Shown here: positions 60,184-62,000 of the stretch, in pieces | Numbering within the stretch: the stretch's first letter is position 1 | Layout of the letters: each line of letters opens with the position of its first letter | Assembly (NCBI GenBank): GCA_012295275.1 | Contig: CM022672.1 | Location: forward strand, 9,005,404-9,067,403 | Direction of reading: 5' to 3' | DNA length: 62,000 nt | Origin: Chrysomallon squamiferum | Taxonomy: Eukaryota; Mollusca; Gastropoda; Neomphalida; Peltospiridae | Position numbers and translations under genes: made by a program | The notes under the pieces: model-generated | Database searches by the model: none | Seen by the model: the letters and a program-made list of their open reading frames with translations, nothing else | Told to the model about the DNA's origin: nothing

Positions 60184-62000
60184 TAAAAAAAAAGTAAAGA
60201 AATAAATCTATCTTTCTCTATCTACAAGACAAATAATCTTTCTATATACTGCTTCGTTTAAAGCGCCTTTCCTTGTTATTAATATTCTCTAATTGCATCT
60301 TCGTAAAATCTGTGGAATTCGAAATAGGAAGCATTGTTAAAATGAAAATGTGGTTATCTTTCTTATTTTCTATGACACTAATTTCTCTCTATATATAATC
60401 GTATGAAAAATAAAACGCCATATTATTACTGGAATAAACAATCATTAACTATACATTTTTATATACTTACTAGAACAGCTTTGAATATTTAATTCATACT
60501 AACTGTAGCCTGTAAACAGAGTTTGAAAAAAAAAAAAAGAAGGCTAATAAAATTGAATGCACAATAAAGTATTGTACCCTTATTAGAACAGTTTTGAATA
60601 TTTTATAAGCGTTTTTAGAGTAACCGTTAATGTGTTTGAAAAACAACGAAATAAGATGTAAACAACTTTATAATACAGTTCTGTATACTTACTAGTCAGG
60701 TCTGCATACAGTACTTTACTTTATAACTGTACTGCCGTTATGGGGGTTAACTGTAAGTGTTCATTATTTCTTTGCTAATATATTTTGCGCCGAATAACAT
60801 CAATCCGCCAAATCATTGTAATAAAGAACTAACAAGGTACATAGATCGGATCCTCAAATTGGTTTAATATTATTAATAATTCGTTCGTACATTCTGGGTT
60901 TTCTTAAATTGTTTTTCATCATCACAGGAGTAAATTAGTTTCTTAAGATGTGGAATTAACCCGGTTAATAAACTGTAAGATCACAGCACGGCTTGGGTTT
61001 ACTTAAATAATGCACAGAAGGGAGTAGAAAAGTACATTAATGTGTCTGGAAATCGCACAGGAAACAACGTAGGTAAGAGAAGTATCAGTAATAGAACTGA
61101 TGTGAAGTGAATTTTTCTTAGAAGTCTTTGGCAGTAAACGATAAACGATAAATTCACACTAACATAATTTAAGAAATGGTTTTTTGTTCCTGTTTTTTTG
61201 TAATTATATTTTATGGCTGTTTCCATTGTTAGTGTTTTTTTGTTGTTGTTTTTTTTTTTTTTTTTTTTTTTTAGGATTAAACGCAATTTTCATTTATAAC
61301 ATTTTAGTGTAAATCAGTAACATATGAAATGTGTAAGCTAATTAATTCTAAATGGCATGGTATCTCTAAAATGTGTTTTATATTTTCTAGTGTAATCAGG
61401 AAATCTTAGAATCACGCCACTAACATTCTCTGTATTTTTGTATTTATTTAGAAAACAAATAAAAAATAAAAAACAGACAAAAAGTTTGATAGCTATAATA
61501 AAATCAATAAAAATTAATTTAGAAGTAGCCAAATAAACTCTATTATAATAATAATTATATTGCGTCTAGACGTTAATGTTAACTGGAAACAAATTTACAG
61601 GCTGTACAGACACACGCTGTGTGATTTCGGAATCGTTTGGAATTCTCTCATCGTTATTTTTTTTATTCAGTCTCTGTTTGCTCTTGGTTTCAGCGTAACA
61701 TTCAAAACATTGAATAGTGGCTATTGATGGTACAAGTCAATTACTGCTGTTTATCTAAGTGATTTTAATTTAATGGCTGTTCTAAGCAAAAATAGTTTAT
61801 TTCAGAAAACAGCATGAGGTTCAAGATTCACCTTAAATAACAATAACAATGACATCAGCAATAACAGAAAGATGAAAATTAAATTAAATTAATAATTAAG
61901 AAGAATATGAACAAATAAACAAGCAAATAAATGAAACCAAGCAATACATTTTTAAAAAAATTTTTTTTTAAAAAGGAAGAAAGAAGAATGAAATAAATAA

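Larger units (their letters stand above)
58901..62000. other. AT-rich, microsatellite-dominated right end
   Basis: CAT/ATT and TA/TG microsatellites, A- and T-runs (60035-60062, 60150-60180, 61240-61272). No coding frame beyond repeat artefacts. Confidence 0.6.

Overview
This is an AT-rich eukaryotic nuclear window with spliced genes (GT-AG introns, AATAAA signals), very many long microsatellites (GA/CT, TG/TA, ATT, ACA, poly-A/T), decayed Tc1/mariner transposons and a tandem family of seven-helix receptors. Short introns (about 0.2-0.9 kb), the repeat style and the Tc1 family suggest a lophotrochozoan, most likely a mollusc and perhaps a gastropod; this placement is inference. No rRNA, confident tRNA, CRISPR or bacterial-type operon was seen.

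Layout. (1) 0.25-14.4 kb, minus strand: a first exon with a signal peptide (14206-14419) and three downstream candidate exons (5937-6038, 2830-3107, 256-351) whose splice phases all fit. Together they would encode an unrecognised secreted, very basic protein. The introns hold microsatellites and a 29-bp minisatellite. (2) 14.4-18.4 kb: AT-rich intergenic DNA. (3) 18.76-23.14 kb, minus strand: a nine-exon PCGF6-like Polycomb RING-finger gene, reconstructed exon by exon with exact phase agreement, including a 25-nt microexon; its 5' end is not settled. (4) 25.22-31.86 kb, plus strand: a complete ten-exon NOP56 gene, divergent from PCGF6 across a short shared 5' region that contains a CACGTG E-box. 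(5) 32-40.6 kb: intergenic, with a folded-back mariner remnant that ends in a recognisable terminal repeat and runs straight into a large inverted AT-rich satellite. (6) 40.9-58.9 kb: a cluster of class-A-like receptors with altered signature motifs. One intact divergent gene lies on the minus strand (40908-42086) with a nearby N-terminal fragment (about 43.8 kb). Three close tandem copies lie on the plus strand: copy 2 with three single-base frameshifts, copy 3 heavily deleted, copy 4 intact. They sit in 4-5 kb duplicated blocks, and two Tc1 elements in opposite orientation flank copy 3. (7) 58.9-62 kb: AT-rich, repeat-dominated DNA.

How the genes relate. NOP56 (box C/D snoRNP core, nucleolus) and PCGF6 (variant PRC1, chromatin) are housekeeping or chromatin genes placed head to head; no shared pathway is claimed. 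The receptor cluster is a lineage-type expansion with birth, conversion and decay of copies; chemosensory or peptide-receptor function is plausible but not shown. The most novel items are the receptor family with its non-canonical TM3/TM6/TM7 motifs and the unrecognised secreted protein gene.
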